From positions 30,580 through 94,579 of the forward strand of contig JAIEMQ010000031.1 in NCBI GenBank assembly GCA_019752015.1: a DNA stretch of 64,000 nucleotides, read 5' to 3'. Below are positions 11,221-19,751 of this stretch, in pieces. A program made the translations under genes and the position numbers. The notes beneath the pieces are model-generated. The model was not told the origin of the DNA. It did not search any database and saw only the letters and a program-made list of their open reading frames with translations. The stretch is from Cyanobacteriota bacterium (lineage in GTDB: Bacteria > Acidobacteriota > Vicinamibacteria > Vicinamibacterales > UBA2999). Numbering within the stretch: the first letter of the stretch is position 1; every line of letters begins with the position of its first letter.

Positions 11221-13736
11221 TGGCGTTCTCGCCGCGGCTCAAACAGGCCGTCCCGGCGCTGGCGGGGCTGGCCATCTTCCTCGTCACGCTGGTAGTGCTT
11301 CGCAGCGAGGTGCGAGCGCTCTCGTGGCACACGCTGGTGTCCAGCGTCATGGCGATGCCGCGCCAGAGGCTCTGGCTCGCAGCGCTATTGACCGTGGTCA
11401 ATTACGCGGCGCTGACCGGCTACGACTTCATCGCGTTTGCGGATCTCGGCCGCCGCGTGCCGCGGGGGCAGATTGCGCTGACGGCGTTTCTCGCGTACGC
11501 GCTCTCCAACACCATCGGCTTCGCCATGCTGACCGGCGCATCGGTGCGCCATCGCTTTTATTCGCGTTTGGGCATCACGGCCGCCGAATTGTCGCAGATC
11601 GTGCTCTCGTATTCGGTGACGTTCTGGCTCGGCCTGTTTGCGCTCGGCGGCATCAGCCTCGGCGCGAACGAGTCGATTACCGCGGGCGCGATCCTGATCA
11701 CCATTCCCATTCTCTATTTCGGAGCGGCGCTCGCCGGCGCTCCACTTCGCGTTGGCCGCGTTGTCGTGTGGTTGCCGGCACCGGCGCTTGCGGCCGCGCA
11801 GATCGTGTTGTCGTCGGTTGAATGGCTGCTCGCCGCCGCGATCCTGTATGTGCTGCTCCCGCAACCGTCGCTGCCGTTCATAACGTTCGCCGGTGTGTTT
11901 CTGATCGCGATCCTGATCGGCATAATCAGCCACATCCCCGGCGGCATGGGTGTATTCGAAGGCGTGCTGGTGCTGCTGCTCGCGCCGCACCTCGACTCGC
12001 GGCAGGTGCTGCCGTCGCTGGTGGTGTTTCGCGTCATTTACTTCCTGGGCCCGCTGTTGATCGGTCTCACCGGCCTGATCGTCGACGAAGCGTGGCAGCG
12101 CCGCGTCCACGTGGTCCGCGTTGCGGCCGGCGCCGCCCGCATCACCACGCAGTTGACGCCATTTGCCATGTCCGCGCTGGCGTTGATCGCCGGCGTGGTG
12201 CTGCTGTTCTCCGGCGCAACACCGGCGGCGCCCGGCCGACTCGCCTGGCTGAATCGCTGGTTGCCTCTGGGCGTGATCGAGGTCTCGCATTTCGCAGGCA
12301 GCGTCATCGGCGCCATCCTGCTGGTGCTGTCACAAGGTCTCGCGCGCCGGCTCGATGCCGCGTACGCCTTCGCCGTCGTCGCGATCGTCGCGGGCATGGC
12401 GGCGTCGCTGCTGAAGGGGGTGGATTACGAAGAGGTCGCGCTGCTGATTCTCGTCCTGGCGATCCTGTGGACCGCGCGACCCGCGTTCGATCGCAAGGCG
12501 GCGTTGTTCGAAGCGCGCTTCTCAATCCGCTGGCTCTCGCTCCTGATCGCCGCCGTCACGGCCTCCGTCTGGCTCGGCCTGTTCGCGTTCCAGCACGTCG
12601 ACTATTCGAACCAGCTGTGGTGGCAGTTCGAGCTGTTCGGCGAAGCCTCGCGATTCCTGCGCGCGTCCGTCGGCGCGGCGATGGTGCTGCTGCTGACCGC
12701 GGCGCGACAGGTGATCACGCACGCGCCGCACCGGGCGCCCGCGCCGGCCGATACGGATCTCGACACGGCGTCGCAGATCATCGCCAGCCAGCACGCCACC
12801 TCGCCGATGCTGGTTTACCTGCGCGACAAGTCACTGATCTTCAACGAAGCGAAAACCGCGTTCCTGATGTACGCCGTGCAAGGACGATCGTGGGTCGTGC
12901 TCGGCGATCCCGTCGGTCCGCCGGACACCCACGCCGACCTGATCCGCGTCTTTCTAGAACGCTGTGACGATGGCGGCGGTGTGCCGGTGTTTTATGAAGT
13001 CGGCGGTTCACGCCTGCACCTCTACGCCGACTTCGGCCTGCGCTTCGTCAAGATCGGCGAGGCCGCGCGCGTCGATCTCGCGCATTTCACGCTCGAGCAT
13101 CGCGCCGGATACCGTCACCGCCAGGCGCTGCGCCGGCTCGAGAAAGCCGGAGCGATCTTCCGTGTCCTGTCGCGCGAAGAAGTCGTCGAACGCCTGCCCG
13201 AGCTGCGCGCGGTTTCCGAAGACTGGCTCGCCGAACGATCGGCCGCGGAGAAAGGATTCTCGCTCGGCTTCTTCGACGGCGCCTACCTCGCGCGCTTCCC
13301 GGCCGCGATCATCGAGCGCGATGGAGAGATCCTCGCGTTCGCCAACCTGTGGGCCGGCGCCGGCCGCGGCGAGCTGTCGCTCGATCTGATGCGTCATCGG
13401 CGCGCGGCGCCCTCGGGGGTCATGGAGTCGCTCGTGGTGCACGTAATGCAGTGGGGACAGCAGCACGGCTACCGGAGCTTTGTTCTCGGCATGGCGCCGT
13501 TGTCGGGATTCGAAGCGTCGCCGGTGGCGTCACTCTGGAACCGGCTCGGCGCCTTCATCTTCGAGTACGGCGAGGCGATCTACAACTTCCAGGGCCTGCG
13601 CGCGTTCAAGGCGAAGTTCCACCCGGAATGGGAGCCTCACTACCTCGCCTATCCAGGCGGGCTTCGCCTGCCGCGCATCATGGCCGACGTCTCGGCGCTG
13701 GTTGCCGGCGGCTACCGGCAGATCTTCAGCAAGTAG
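11220..13736 (+). CDS. mprF: bifunctional lysylphosphatidylglycerol flippase/synthetase MprF
   Basis: An 838-residue inner-membrane protein that transfers lysine (or alanine) from aminoacyl-tRNA to phosphatidylglycerol and flips the product, lowering surface negative charge. The first 530 residues hold a dozen or more hydrophobic helices (flippase), including the IGFAMLTGASVRHRFYSRLG stretch. The C-terminal third is the soluble DUF2156/GNAT-like synthase, with FLMYAVQGRSWVVLGDPVG, GYRHRQALRRLEK and the motif GMAPLSGFEASP. It is full length. Translation is coupled to the virJ-like gene. The aminoacyl specificity cannot be read from the sequence. Confidence 0.94.
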   Translation: MAFSPRLKQAVPALAGLAIFLVTLVVLRSEVRALSWHTLVSSVMAMPRQRLWLAALLTVVNYAALTGYDFIAFADLGRRVPRGQIALTAFLAYALSNTIGFAMLTGASVRHRFYSRLGITAAELSQIVLSYSVTFWLGLFALGGISLGANESITAGAILITIPILYFGAALAGAPLRVGRVVVWLPAPALAAAQIVLSSVEWLLAAAILYVLLPQPSLPFITFAGVFLIAILIGIISHIPGGMGVFEGVLVLLLAPHLDSRQVLPSLVVFRVIYFLGPLLIGLTGLIVDEAWQRRVHVVRVAAGAARITTQLTPFAMSALALIAGVVLLFSGATPAAPGRLAWLNRWLPLGVIEVSHFAGSVIGAILLVLSQGLARRLDAAYAFAVVAIVAGMAASLLKGVDYEEVALLILVLAILWTARPAFDRKAALFEARFSIRWLSLLIAAVTASVWLGLFAFQHVDYSNQLWWQFELFGEASRFLRASVGAAMVLLLTAARQVITHAPHRAPAPADTDLDTASQIIASQHATSPMLVYLRDKSLIFNEAKTAFLMYAVQGRSWVVLGDPVGPPDTHADLIRVFLERCDDGGGVPVFYEVGGSRLHLYADFGLRFVKIGEAARVDLAHFTLEHRAGYRHRQALRRLEKAGAIFRVLSREEVVERLPELRAVSEDWLAERSAAEKGFSLGFFDGAYLARFPAAIIERDGEILAFANLWAGAGRGELSLDLMRHRRAAPSGVMESLVVHVMQWGQQHGYRSFVLGMAPLSGFEASPVASLWNRLGAFIFEYGEAIYNFQGLRAFKAKFHPEWEPHYLAYPGGLRLPRIMADVSALVAGGYRQIFSK

Positions 13737-13741
13737 CGGCC

Positions 13742-14026
13742 ATGAGAGCGCGGCGGTTCGTTGCCGGTCTCCTCGTCCTGGCCGCGATCAGCGTGCCGGT
13801 GAGGGGACAGGACCAGACGCACGCCACCCGCGGGATCGTCACGCGCGCGGATCCCTCGGCCATCGTCGTCGCGCGGCCGAAACACCGTGGCGACATCACC
13901 CTGACGCTGTCCCCGGCTACGCATGTCGACGGCACCATCACGGTCGGCGCCATGGTCTCGGTGCGCTATCACGACGACCATGGCCGGCATGTCGCCACCG
14001 CGGTATCGGTCGAGCGGCCGCATTAA
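13742..14026 (+). CDS. small secreted beta-rich protein (DUF5666-like)
   Basis: A 94-residue product starting five bases after mprF. The signal peptide is FVAGLLVLAAISVPVRGQ. The mature domain alternates short strands: TRGIVTRADPSAIVVARP, DITLTLSPATHVDG, and GAMVSVRYHDDHGRHVATAV. This pattern resembles DUF5666-like OB/beta-barrel modules. The next gene encodes a paralogue with the same strand order. No enzyme motif is visible. The family call is tentative. Confidence 0.6.
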   Translation: MRARRFVAGLLVLAAISVPVRGQDQTHATRGIVTRADPSAIVVARPKHRGDITLTLSPATHVDGTITVGAMVSVRYHDDHGRHVATAVSVERPH

Positions 14027-14121
14027 GAGGAATTAATGTCCAGCTCACGTTGGGTTGCTCTGCGAAGGATGTAATCGTCACCAGCGAGACGCGTTGGGGT
14101 CTCGACAAAGGAGTCTGAATC

Positions 14122-14451
14122 ATGCGCACATATCTTGCGGCGGCACTGGCGGCCGTCCTGCTGTTCAGCGGATCCGCCGTGACCTTCGCGGCCCAGGGAT
14201 CGAAGGCGGCATCACATGCCACGGCGACACATGCCACGGCGGACAGGATTGCCAGTGGCACCGTCAAGTCGATCGATGCCACCAAGCTCGTGCTGAAAAC
14301 GCCACGGGGCGAGATGACGTTCTCGCTCGGATCGACAACGCCGGAAAACATCGCCACCGGTTCAATGGTCCAGGTCCACTATCGGGCCGAGGGCAAAGGC
14401 CGTCTCGCGACTTCCGTGATGCTGGACACCGCGGCGGCGGCAAAGAAGTAG
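14122..14451 (+). CDS. small secreted beta-rich protein, paralogue of the preceding gene
   Basis: A 109-residue product with signal peptide LAAALAAVLLFSGSAVTFAAQ. A spacer rich in Ala, Thr and His (ASHATATHATAD) is followed by the same strand pattern as its neighbour: ASGTVKSIDATKLVLKTPRG, EMTFSLGSTTPEN, GSMVQVHYRAEGKGRLATSV. A purine-rich AAAGGAGTC sits about seven bases before the ATG. A strong terminator follows directly, so it probably closes the transcription unit that contains mprF. Confidence 0.65.
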   Translation: MRTYLAAALAAVLLFSGSAVTFAAQGSKAASHATATHATADRIASGTVKSIDATKLVLKTPRGEMTFSLGSTTPENIATGSMVQVHYRAEGKGRLATSVMLDTAAAAKK

Positions 14452-14474
14452 CTGCGCGCCTGTCTGCCTCGTTT

Positions 14475-14508
14475 CGGCGCCGGCGTGGCACCGGCGCCGT
14501 TTTTTTTA
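14475..14508 (+). terminator. rho-independent terminator
   Basis: A nine-base perfect stem CGGCGCCGG / CCGGCGCCG around a seven-base loop is followed at once by eight T residues. It terminates the plus-strand virJ-mprF-small-protein unit. The T-run overlaps the stop codon of the convergent hydrolase gene. Confidence 0.93.
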
Positions 14509-15324
14509 CGCCAGGAAGGCACCTATCACTTCGACCACGCGCGCAGGCTCTTCCTCGTGCGGCCAGTGCCCGGCGCCGTCGATGGTTTCGACCGTCGCCG
14601 CCGGCAGCAGCTGCCGCCAGCGCTCGAGTTGATACGGCTGGAACGCGCTGTCTTTGAGCCCCCAGACGATTAGCACGGGCGTCTTCGAGAGTCGATCGAG
14701 GCGATCCAGCAGTGACTGATAATGCGCTCGCGATCCGAGGAGCGACTTGGCGAGCGCGTGCAGCCCCAGGACGCGCGCATCGCGATCGCGAAAGACCTCG
14801 AGATATTTTCCATGAATCGCTTTGGTCAGCTTTTTCCTGTCGCCGTAAGCCGACGGCATGATCAGACGCAGTGAGGCGTTCGCGTAGCGATAGAGGCATC
14901 GCCCGACCGCACCACCGATGAGCTTCGCGCCGCGCGCCATCTTCGGATCGTCATCGATCGGCCACGCCCACGTGTTCATCATGACGATGCGCCGGACTCG
15001 AGAATTCGTCTCTAACGCGAGCGGCAAGCCGATTGGTCCGCCGAAATCGTGAACGACGACTGTGATGTCTCGGAGGTCGAGCCGCTCGACGGACTCTCTC
15101 AACACCGCGGCGTGCGCTTCGGGCGTATAGGCAAACGAACCGGGCCGTGATGACTGACCGAAACCAAGATGGTCGGGCGCGATGCAGCGGAATCGCTTCG
15201 ACAGCGCGGCGATCAGGTGCCGGTATTCGTACGAATACGTCGGCGTGCCGTGGGCGAACAGGATCACCGGGCCGGACCCTTGATCCTCGTAATACGTCTC
15301 GCCTTCACTCAATGCGATCTTCAT
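14506..15324 (-). CDS. haloalkane-dehalogenase-like alpha/beta-hydrolase
   Basis: A 272-residue cytoplasmic hydrolase. It has the oxyanion strand HGTPTYSYEYR, a nucleophile elbow with Asp (VVHDFGGPIGL, about residue 106), an Asp in WGLKDSAF and the catalytic His in GAGHWPHEEEP. An Asp nucleophile is typical of haloalkane dehalogenases and epoxide hydrolases. However, the halide-holding Asn after HG is Thr here, and the Trp after the nucleophile is Phe, so dehalogenation is doubtful. The canonical epoxide-hydrolase Tyr pair is not obvious to me. I call the fold and nucleophile, not the substrate. Confidence 0.8.
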   Translation of the reverse strand: MKIALSEGETYYEDQGSGPVILFAHGTPTYSYEYRHLIAALSKRFRCIAPDHLGFGQSSRPGSFAYTPEAHAAVLRESVERLDLRDITVVVHDFGGPIGLPLALETNSRVRRIVMMNTWAWPIDDDPKMARGAKLIGGAVGRCLYRYANASLRLIMPSAYGDRKKLTKAIHGKYLEVFRDRDARVLGLHALAKSLLGSRAHYQSLLDRLDRLSKTPVLIVWGLKDSAFQPYQLERWRQLLPAATVETIDGAGHWPHEEEPARVVEVIGAFLA

Positions 15325-15335
15325 GTCCAGTCTGC

Positions 15336-15358
15336 CTGTCTGCCTGTCAGGCCTGTCT
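15336..15358. repeat. short tandem repeat of TGCCTGTC units
   Basis: The spacer between the hydrolase start and the TetR remnant carries GTCTGCCTGTCTGCCTGTC followed by AGGCCTGTC. The same unit occurs inside glgB at about 331-362, where it encodes QTGRQAD, and in degenerate form near 14458-14470. Confidence 0.7.
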
Positions 15359-15762
15359 ATACCGCTCGATCAACCTCTCGATGACATCGTCCAAGGGAAA
15401 TTTTTCGGGATCGAGCACGTAGTGCTGGAAGAGCCAGTCGATCTGGGCGAACAGCAGGCGCGACTCTATCGCGGCATCAGGCCAGTGCACGTCTTCGAGA
15501 TACCGCTCGAGCGTGCGGACGATGGCGGCGGTGAATTGGATGACCGATGGCCCGAGGCTCTGGAGGACATCGCGCTGCATGCCGCAGCCCGTACCACACC
15601 GTCCAGAAGTTCCGATGCCGCCCGTGCGGACACACCGGCTGCATCGGCGATAGAATCCACCGGCGTCGCCGCGTAGCCCCGCATTGCGAACAGCTCGAGC
15701 GCGGCATTGAGGAGCCTGGCTCGCGCGACGGCGAGCTGTTTCAGCGGGTCGATGTTGGGAAT
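15347..15762 (-). pseudogene. TetR-family regulator, frameshifted and internally deleted
   Basis: Reading on the minus strand, the HTH start is clear (LLNAALELFAMRGYAATPVDSIADAAGVSA). The frame then continues into unrelated sequence. The typical C-terminal helices (VLQSLGPSVIQFTAAIVRTLERY, LFAQIDWLFQHYVLDPEKF) reappear in another frame beginning at an ATG at 15580. The recognition helix and the family's YYHF segment are missing. No ATG or GTG precedes the HTH before an in-frame stop near 15783. The 77-residue C-terminal frame could still be translated but would not bind DNA. It is divergent from the KaiC-like gene. Confidence 0.7.
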
Positions 15763-15881
15763 GGCTGTGGTCCGGAAGTTGCTTGTCTAGGGGTTTCGGA
15801 GCGGGTTTTACAGCCTGGCAGGCGAAATCGAGCAGTTTTGCGGTTGAGGTGTGTTGCCCGCGTGCGTACTTGAGGAGCGTG

Positions 15882-17405
15882 ATGCCACGGCAGGGTTTGA
15901 TTGAACCTCAGATCGATTTCGAGAAGATCGCACCGACCGGAATCGCCGGGCTGGACGACGTGTTGAATGGGGGGTTGGCGAGAAGCCGCCTCTACCTCGT
16001 GGAAGGTGTGCCCGGCTCGGGAAAGACCACGCTCGCCATGCAGTTCCTGATGGAAGGCGTCAAGCGCGGCGAACCGGTGCTGTATGTGACGTTGTCCGAA
16101 ACGCGCGAAGAATTGAACGCCGTCGCGGCGTCGCACGGCTGGGACATCAGCGGCGTCTCGATCCGCGAGCTGCTGCCACAGGAAGACGCGCTCGAAGCTG
16201 ACGACCAATACACGATGTTCCACCCTTCGGAAGTCGAGCTTGCCAGCACCACGAAATCGATTCTCGAGGACGTCCAAAAGCTGAACCCGACGCGTGTCGT
16301 GTTCGATTCGCTGTCGGAACTTCGCCTCGTCGCCGGCAACCCGCTGCGGTACCGGCGGCAGATCCTGGCGCTCAAGCAATATTTCGCCGGCCGGCGCTGC
16401 ACGGTCATGCTCCTGGACGATATGACGGCGGCCGATCACGATCTGCACGTGCAGAGCATTGCGCACGGCGTGATCCTGCTGCAGCATCTCAGTCCCGAGT
16501 ACGGCGCCGAGCGGCGGCGCCTTCGAGTGATCAAGTACCGCGGCTGTAAATTTCGGGGCGGCTACCACGATTACCTGATCGAGAAGGGCGGGCTGACCGT
16601 GTTCCCGCGCCTGATTGCCGCCGAACACCGCAACCCGATCGAGTGCGCGAAGCTGGCGTCGGCGGTTCCGGAGCTGGACGCGTTGATGGGCGGCGGCATC
16701 GAGGAGGGCACCAGCACGCTGATCGTTGGCGGCGCCGGCACCGGCAAGTCGACGATCGCCGCGCAGTTTTGTGTTGCCGCGGCGAAGCGCGGTCAGAAGT
16801 CGATCGTGTTCATGTTCGATGAGACTCCGAAGACGCTCTTTTCGAGGTGCGCGGGACTCAATATCAATCTTGAAGAGCAGGTCAACGCCGGCATGATCGA
16901 CATCAAGCAGGTCGATCCGGCGGAGCTCTCGCCCGGCGAGTTCGCATCCCTGATTCGCGATGCGGTTGAGCAGCGACGCGCCAAGGTGGTGGTCGTCGAC
17001 AGCCTGAACGGCTACCTCAACGCGATGCCGGAGGAGCGCTTCCTGACGATCCAGCTGCACGAAATCCTGATGTATCTCGCGCAGCAGAGCGTCGCGACCA
17101 TCCTGATCGGCGCACATCAGGGCGTCATCGGCTCGCAAATGTCGGCACCCATTGACGCGAGCTATCTCGCCGACGCCGTGCTGCTGTTGCGCTACTTCGA
17201 AATAAAGGGTGAAGTCCGGCAGGCCATCTCGGTCGTGAAGAAACGCGGCGGGCAGCACGAGCGCACGATCCGTGAATTCAGCATGGGCGAAGGCCGCATT
17301 CGCGTCGGCGAAGCGTTGCGTCAGTTCCGCGGCGTGCTCACCGGCGTGCCGGTGTATGAAGGCTCGAGCGAGCCGTTGATGGGCGCCGAACGGCGGGGAC
17401 CATGA
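15882..17405 (+). CDS. KaiC-like double RecA-domain ATPase
   Basis: A 507-residue protein of the circadian-clock KaiC superfamily. Domain I has Walker A GVPGSGKTT (about 43-51), SETREE and Walker B VVFDSLSELR. Domain II has Walker A GGAGTGKST (about 283-291), FDETPKTLF and Walker B VVVVDSLNGYLNAMP. The start is chosen at an ATG preceded by GAGGAG. No kaiA or kaiB is nearby. The stop overlaps the start of a hybrid histidine kinase (ATGA), so the ATPase probably feeds a phosphorelay rather than a true clock. The Ser/Thr autophosphorylation pair of cyanobacterial KaiC cannot be confirmed by eye. Confidence 0.9.
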   Translation: MPRQGLIEPQIDFEKIAPTGIAGLDDVLNGGLARSRLYLVEGVPGSGKTTLAMQFLMEGVKRGEPVLYVTLSETREELNAVAASHGWDISGVSIRELLPQEDALEADDQYTMFHPSEVELASTTKSILEDVQKLNPTRVVFDSLSELRLVAGNPLRYRRQILALKQYFAGRRCTVMLLDDMTAADHDLHVQSIAHGVILLQHLSPEYGAERRRLRVIKYRGCKFRGGYHDYLIEKGGLTVFPRLIAAEHRNPIECAKLASAVPELDALMGGGIEEGTSTLIVGGAGTGKSTIAAQFCVAAAKRGQKSIVFMFDETPKTLFSRCAGLNINLEEQVNAGMIDIKQVDPAELSPGEFASLIRDAVEQRRAKVVVVDSLNGYLNAMPEERFLTIQLHEILMYLAQQSVATILIGAHQGVIGSQMSAPIDASYLADAVLLLRYFEIKGEVRQAISVVKKRGGQHERTIREFSMGEGRIRVGEALRQFRGVLTGVPVYEGSSEPLMGAERRGP

Positions 17406-18952
17406 CGGCCTCCGAGCGCGACCTGCGCATCCTGATCATGCTGCCGACCGCGAGGGACGGCGGCATCACGACGGAGCTGCTCAACGGCGCCGGCATCGAG
17501 ACGGCCACGTTCACCAGCGTCGACGCACTGGTCGCGGCGCTCAGCGAGGGCGCCGCCGCGGTGCTGATCGCCGAGGAGCACCTGACCGGCGTGACCAAGG
17601 GACCGCTCTCGGCGTGGCTGGCGCGGCAGGCGCCGTGGTCCGACCTGCCGATCCTGATCCTGACGCGTCCCGGCGCCGACTCTCCCGAGTCGGCGGAAGC
17701 GTGGCGCACGCTCGGCAACGTCACGCTGCTCGAGCGGCCGACGCGCGTCACGACGCTGCTCAGCGCCGCGCAGACCGCGATCCGCGCGCGCGCGCGCCAG
17801 TACCAGATCCGCGGACACCTGTCGGAGCGCTTGAAGAACGAGCAGGCACTGCGATCGGCGGATCGGCGCAAGGACGAATTCCTCGCGACACTCGGCCACG
17901 AGCTGCGCAATCCCCTGGCGCCGATCCTCAACAGTCTCGAGATCATGAAGCTGTCGGGCGCGTTCAGCGATTCGCGCACGCTGCAGGCCGGCGAGGTCAT
18001 GGAGCGGCAGGTCCATCACCTCAATCGCCTCGTCGACGACCTGCTCGAGGTCTCGCGCATCACGCGCGGCGTCATCGAAGTCAGAAAGCAGCCGCTCGAC
18101 CTCAGCGCCATCGTCAAAGCGGCGGTCGAAACCAGCCGCCCGGTGCTCGACAATCTGCGCCACGAGCTGTCGATCGATCTCGATCCGGAATCGATGTGCG
18201 TCGGCGGCGATCCCGTGCGGCTGACCCAGGTGTTCGCCAACCTGCTCAACAACGCCGCCAAGTACACCAATCACGGCGGCCGGATCGGAATCTCCACGCA
18301 TCGCGACGGCAGCGATGCCGTGATCAGCGTCAAGGACAACGGTATCGGCATCGCGCCGAATGCGCTCGGCCAGGTCTTCGACATGTTCATGCAGGTCGAC
18401 CGCTCGACGCGCCGCTCGCAGGGCGGGCTCGGCATCGGCCTGACGCTGGTGCGCAGCCTGGTCGGCATGCACGGCGGCACCGTCGAAGCGCGCAGTGACG
18501 GTCCGGGACTGGGCAGCGAATTCATCGTCAGGCTGCCGTTGCTGATTGAGAAAGCCGCCACCGCCGAACAAGTCAAAGCGATCACGCCGCTGCCGGCCCG
18601 CCGGATCCTGATCGTCGACGACAGCCGCGACGGCGGCGAGAGCCTGGCCATGCTGCTGCGAGTGCTGGGCGGTGAAGTCGCGCTGGCGCACAGCGGGCGG
18701 CAGGCGCTCGAGTGCGTCGACACCTTCAAGCCCGACGTCGTGCTGCTCGACATCGGCATGCCCGGGATGGATGGCTACGAAGTGGCGCGCCGCATCCGCG
18801 CCAATCCCGCGCATCGCGACATCTCGCTGATCGCGCTCACCGGTTGGGGGCAGGATGAGGATCGCCGGCGCTCAGTCGCGGCAGGATTCAACCATCACCT
18901 GGTCAAACCGGCGGACATCGAGCAGCTACGTCAGTTGTTGACGGTGGCGTAG
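17402..18952 (+). CDS. hybrid histidine kinase with pseudo-receiver and C-terminal receiver
   Basis: A 516-residue soluble kinase. Residues 1-130 resemble a receiver that has lost its phosphosite (VLIAEEHL in place of a D-containing strand; Arg in LLERPTRV where Lys is expected). A short coiled coil leads to the H-box EFLATLGHELRNPLAPI (His about 167), N-box NLLNNAAKYTNHGG, and G boxes DNGIGIAP and GGLGIGLTLV. A complete receiver ends the protein, with Asp in VVLLDIGMPGMDGYE (about 449) and Lys in LVKPAD. No membrane helix is present. It is translationally coupled to the KaiC-like ATPase. Confidence 0.93.
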   Translation: MTASERDLRILIMLPTARDGGITTELLNGAGIETATFTSVDALVAALSEGAAAVLIAEEHLTGVTKGPLSAWLARQAPWSDLPILILTRPGADSPESAEAWRTLGNVTLLERPTRVTTLLSAAQTAIRARARQYQIRGHLSERLKNEQALRSADRRKDEFLATLGHELRNPLAPILNSLEIMKLSGAFSDSRTLQAGEVMERQVHHLNRLVDDLLEVSRITRGVIEVRKQPLDLSAIVKAAVETSRPVLDNLRHELSIDLDPESMCVGGDPVRLTQVFANLLNNAAKYTNHGGRIGISTHRDGSDAVISVKDNGIGIAPNALGQVFDMFMQVDRSTRRSQGGLGIGLTLVRSLVGMHGGTVEARSDGPGLGSEFIVRLPLLIEKAATAEQVKAITPLPARRILIVDDSRDGGESLAMLLRVLGGEVALAHSGRQALECVDTFKPDVVLLDIGMPGMDGYEVARRIRANPAHRDISLIALTGWGQDEDRRRSVAAGFNHHLVKPADIEQLRQLLTVA

Positions 18953-19014
18953 CAACCCGCCGCGCCGGATGGCGCGGCAGGAATAATGGCATGCGAATTG
19001 ATAGTAGCTGGGGT

Positions 19015-19272
19015 ATGAACACGACCGCGACCCCAAGCCGACCGAATGAATTCCTGCGCTGGCAGTTCCGCCTGCGCAACCGTCTCCTGACCTGCGGCAT
19101 CGCCAAGAGCGACGCCTCCGGGTACAGCGTGGTGACCGTTCCCCACAACAACGTGCGCAAGGGCACCGTCGAGATTTACAAGGATCTCGTCTCCGCGCTG
19201 CAGCGCCACGCATCGATCGCCGCGCAGCTGCGCGCCGACGGCTGGTCGATCGCCTCTTACACGAACGCCTAG
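19015..19272 (+). CDS. small hypothetical protein
   Basis: About 85 residues, unrecognised. Basic in the first half (LRWQFRLRNRLLTCG), then a beta-like stretch (GYSVVTVPHNN) and an amphipathic helix (TVEIYKDLVSALQRHASIAAQLRADGW). An in-frame ATG at 18991 would add eight residues. The 3' end overlaps the convergent kinase remnant by four bases. Confidence 0.45.
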   Translation: MNTTATPSRPNEFLRWQFRLRNRLLTCGIAKSDASGYSVVTVPHNNVRKGTVEIYKDLVSALQRHASIAAQLRADGWSIASYTNA

Positions 19273-19679
19273 TCAGGCAGCGTGAAGTAGAACGTCGCGC
19301 CGCTGCCCGGCGCGGCGTTGGCCCAGACGCGGCCGCCGTGCCGCCGCACCATGCGTTGCACGGTCGCCAGCCCGATGCCGGTGCCGGGAAAATCCTTCTC
19401 GGAATGCAGGCGTTGAAACGGCGCGAACAATTTCGACGAATACGCTTCGTCGAAGCCCGCGCCGTTATCGCGCACGAAAAACGTCGCCGCGCCGTCGATG
19501 TACCCCATCCCGACTTCAACTTTCGCGTCAGCGACCTTCGACGTGAACTTCCACGCGTTGCCGAGCAGGTTCTCGAAGATGATCTGCATCAGCCGCGGAT
19601 CCGCGTTCGCCTGCATGCCGTCCGCGATCGTGACGTGGAGCGTGCGTTGCTCAAAAAGCTTACGGAAATCCAAGCCCAT
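19269..19679 (-). pseudogene. histidine-kinase ATPase-domain fragment
   Basis: A 136-residue piece holding a full HATPase_c domain (N-box FENLLGNAWKFTSK, G1 DNGAGFD, G2 GTGIGLATVQRM, and a C-terminal GGRVWANAAPGSGATFYFTLP). No H-box or sensor domain is present, and an in-frame TAG lies five codons before the ATG. It looks like the tail of a PAS or phytochrome-type kinase that lost its front. A free-standing ATPase domain is possible but unusual. It follows the intact KaiC-associated kinase on the opposite strand. Confidence 0.65.
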
Positions 19680-19751
19680 CGGTATCCGATTCTAAGGGCA
19701 TTGCCTCACGCCGCGAATGGCCTATCACTTGCATTGGGGAAGGTCAGGAAC

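Noticed and set aside
14475..14508. Bidirectional terminator serving the minus-strand hydrolase too
   Set aside because: Only the plus strand has the T-run after the stem; the minus strand would have A residues before it.
15882..17405. True circadian clock locus
   Set aside because: No kaiA or kaiB in the window; a KaiC-like ATPase alone is common in non-cyanobacterial signalling.
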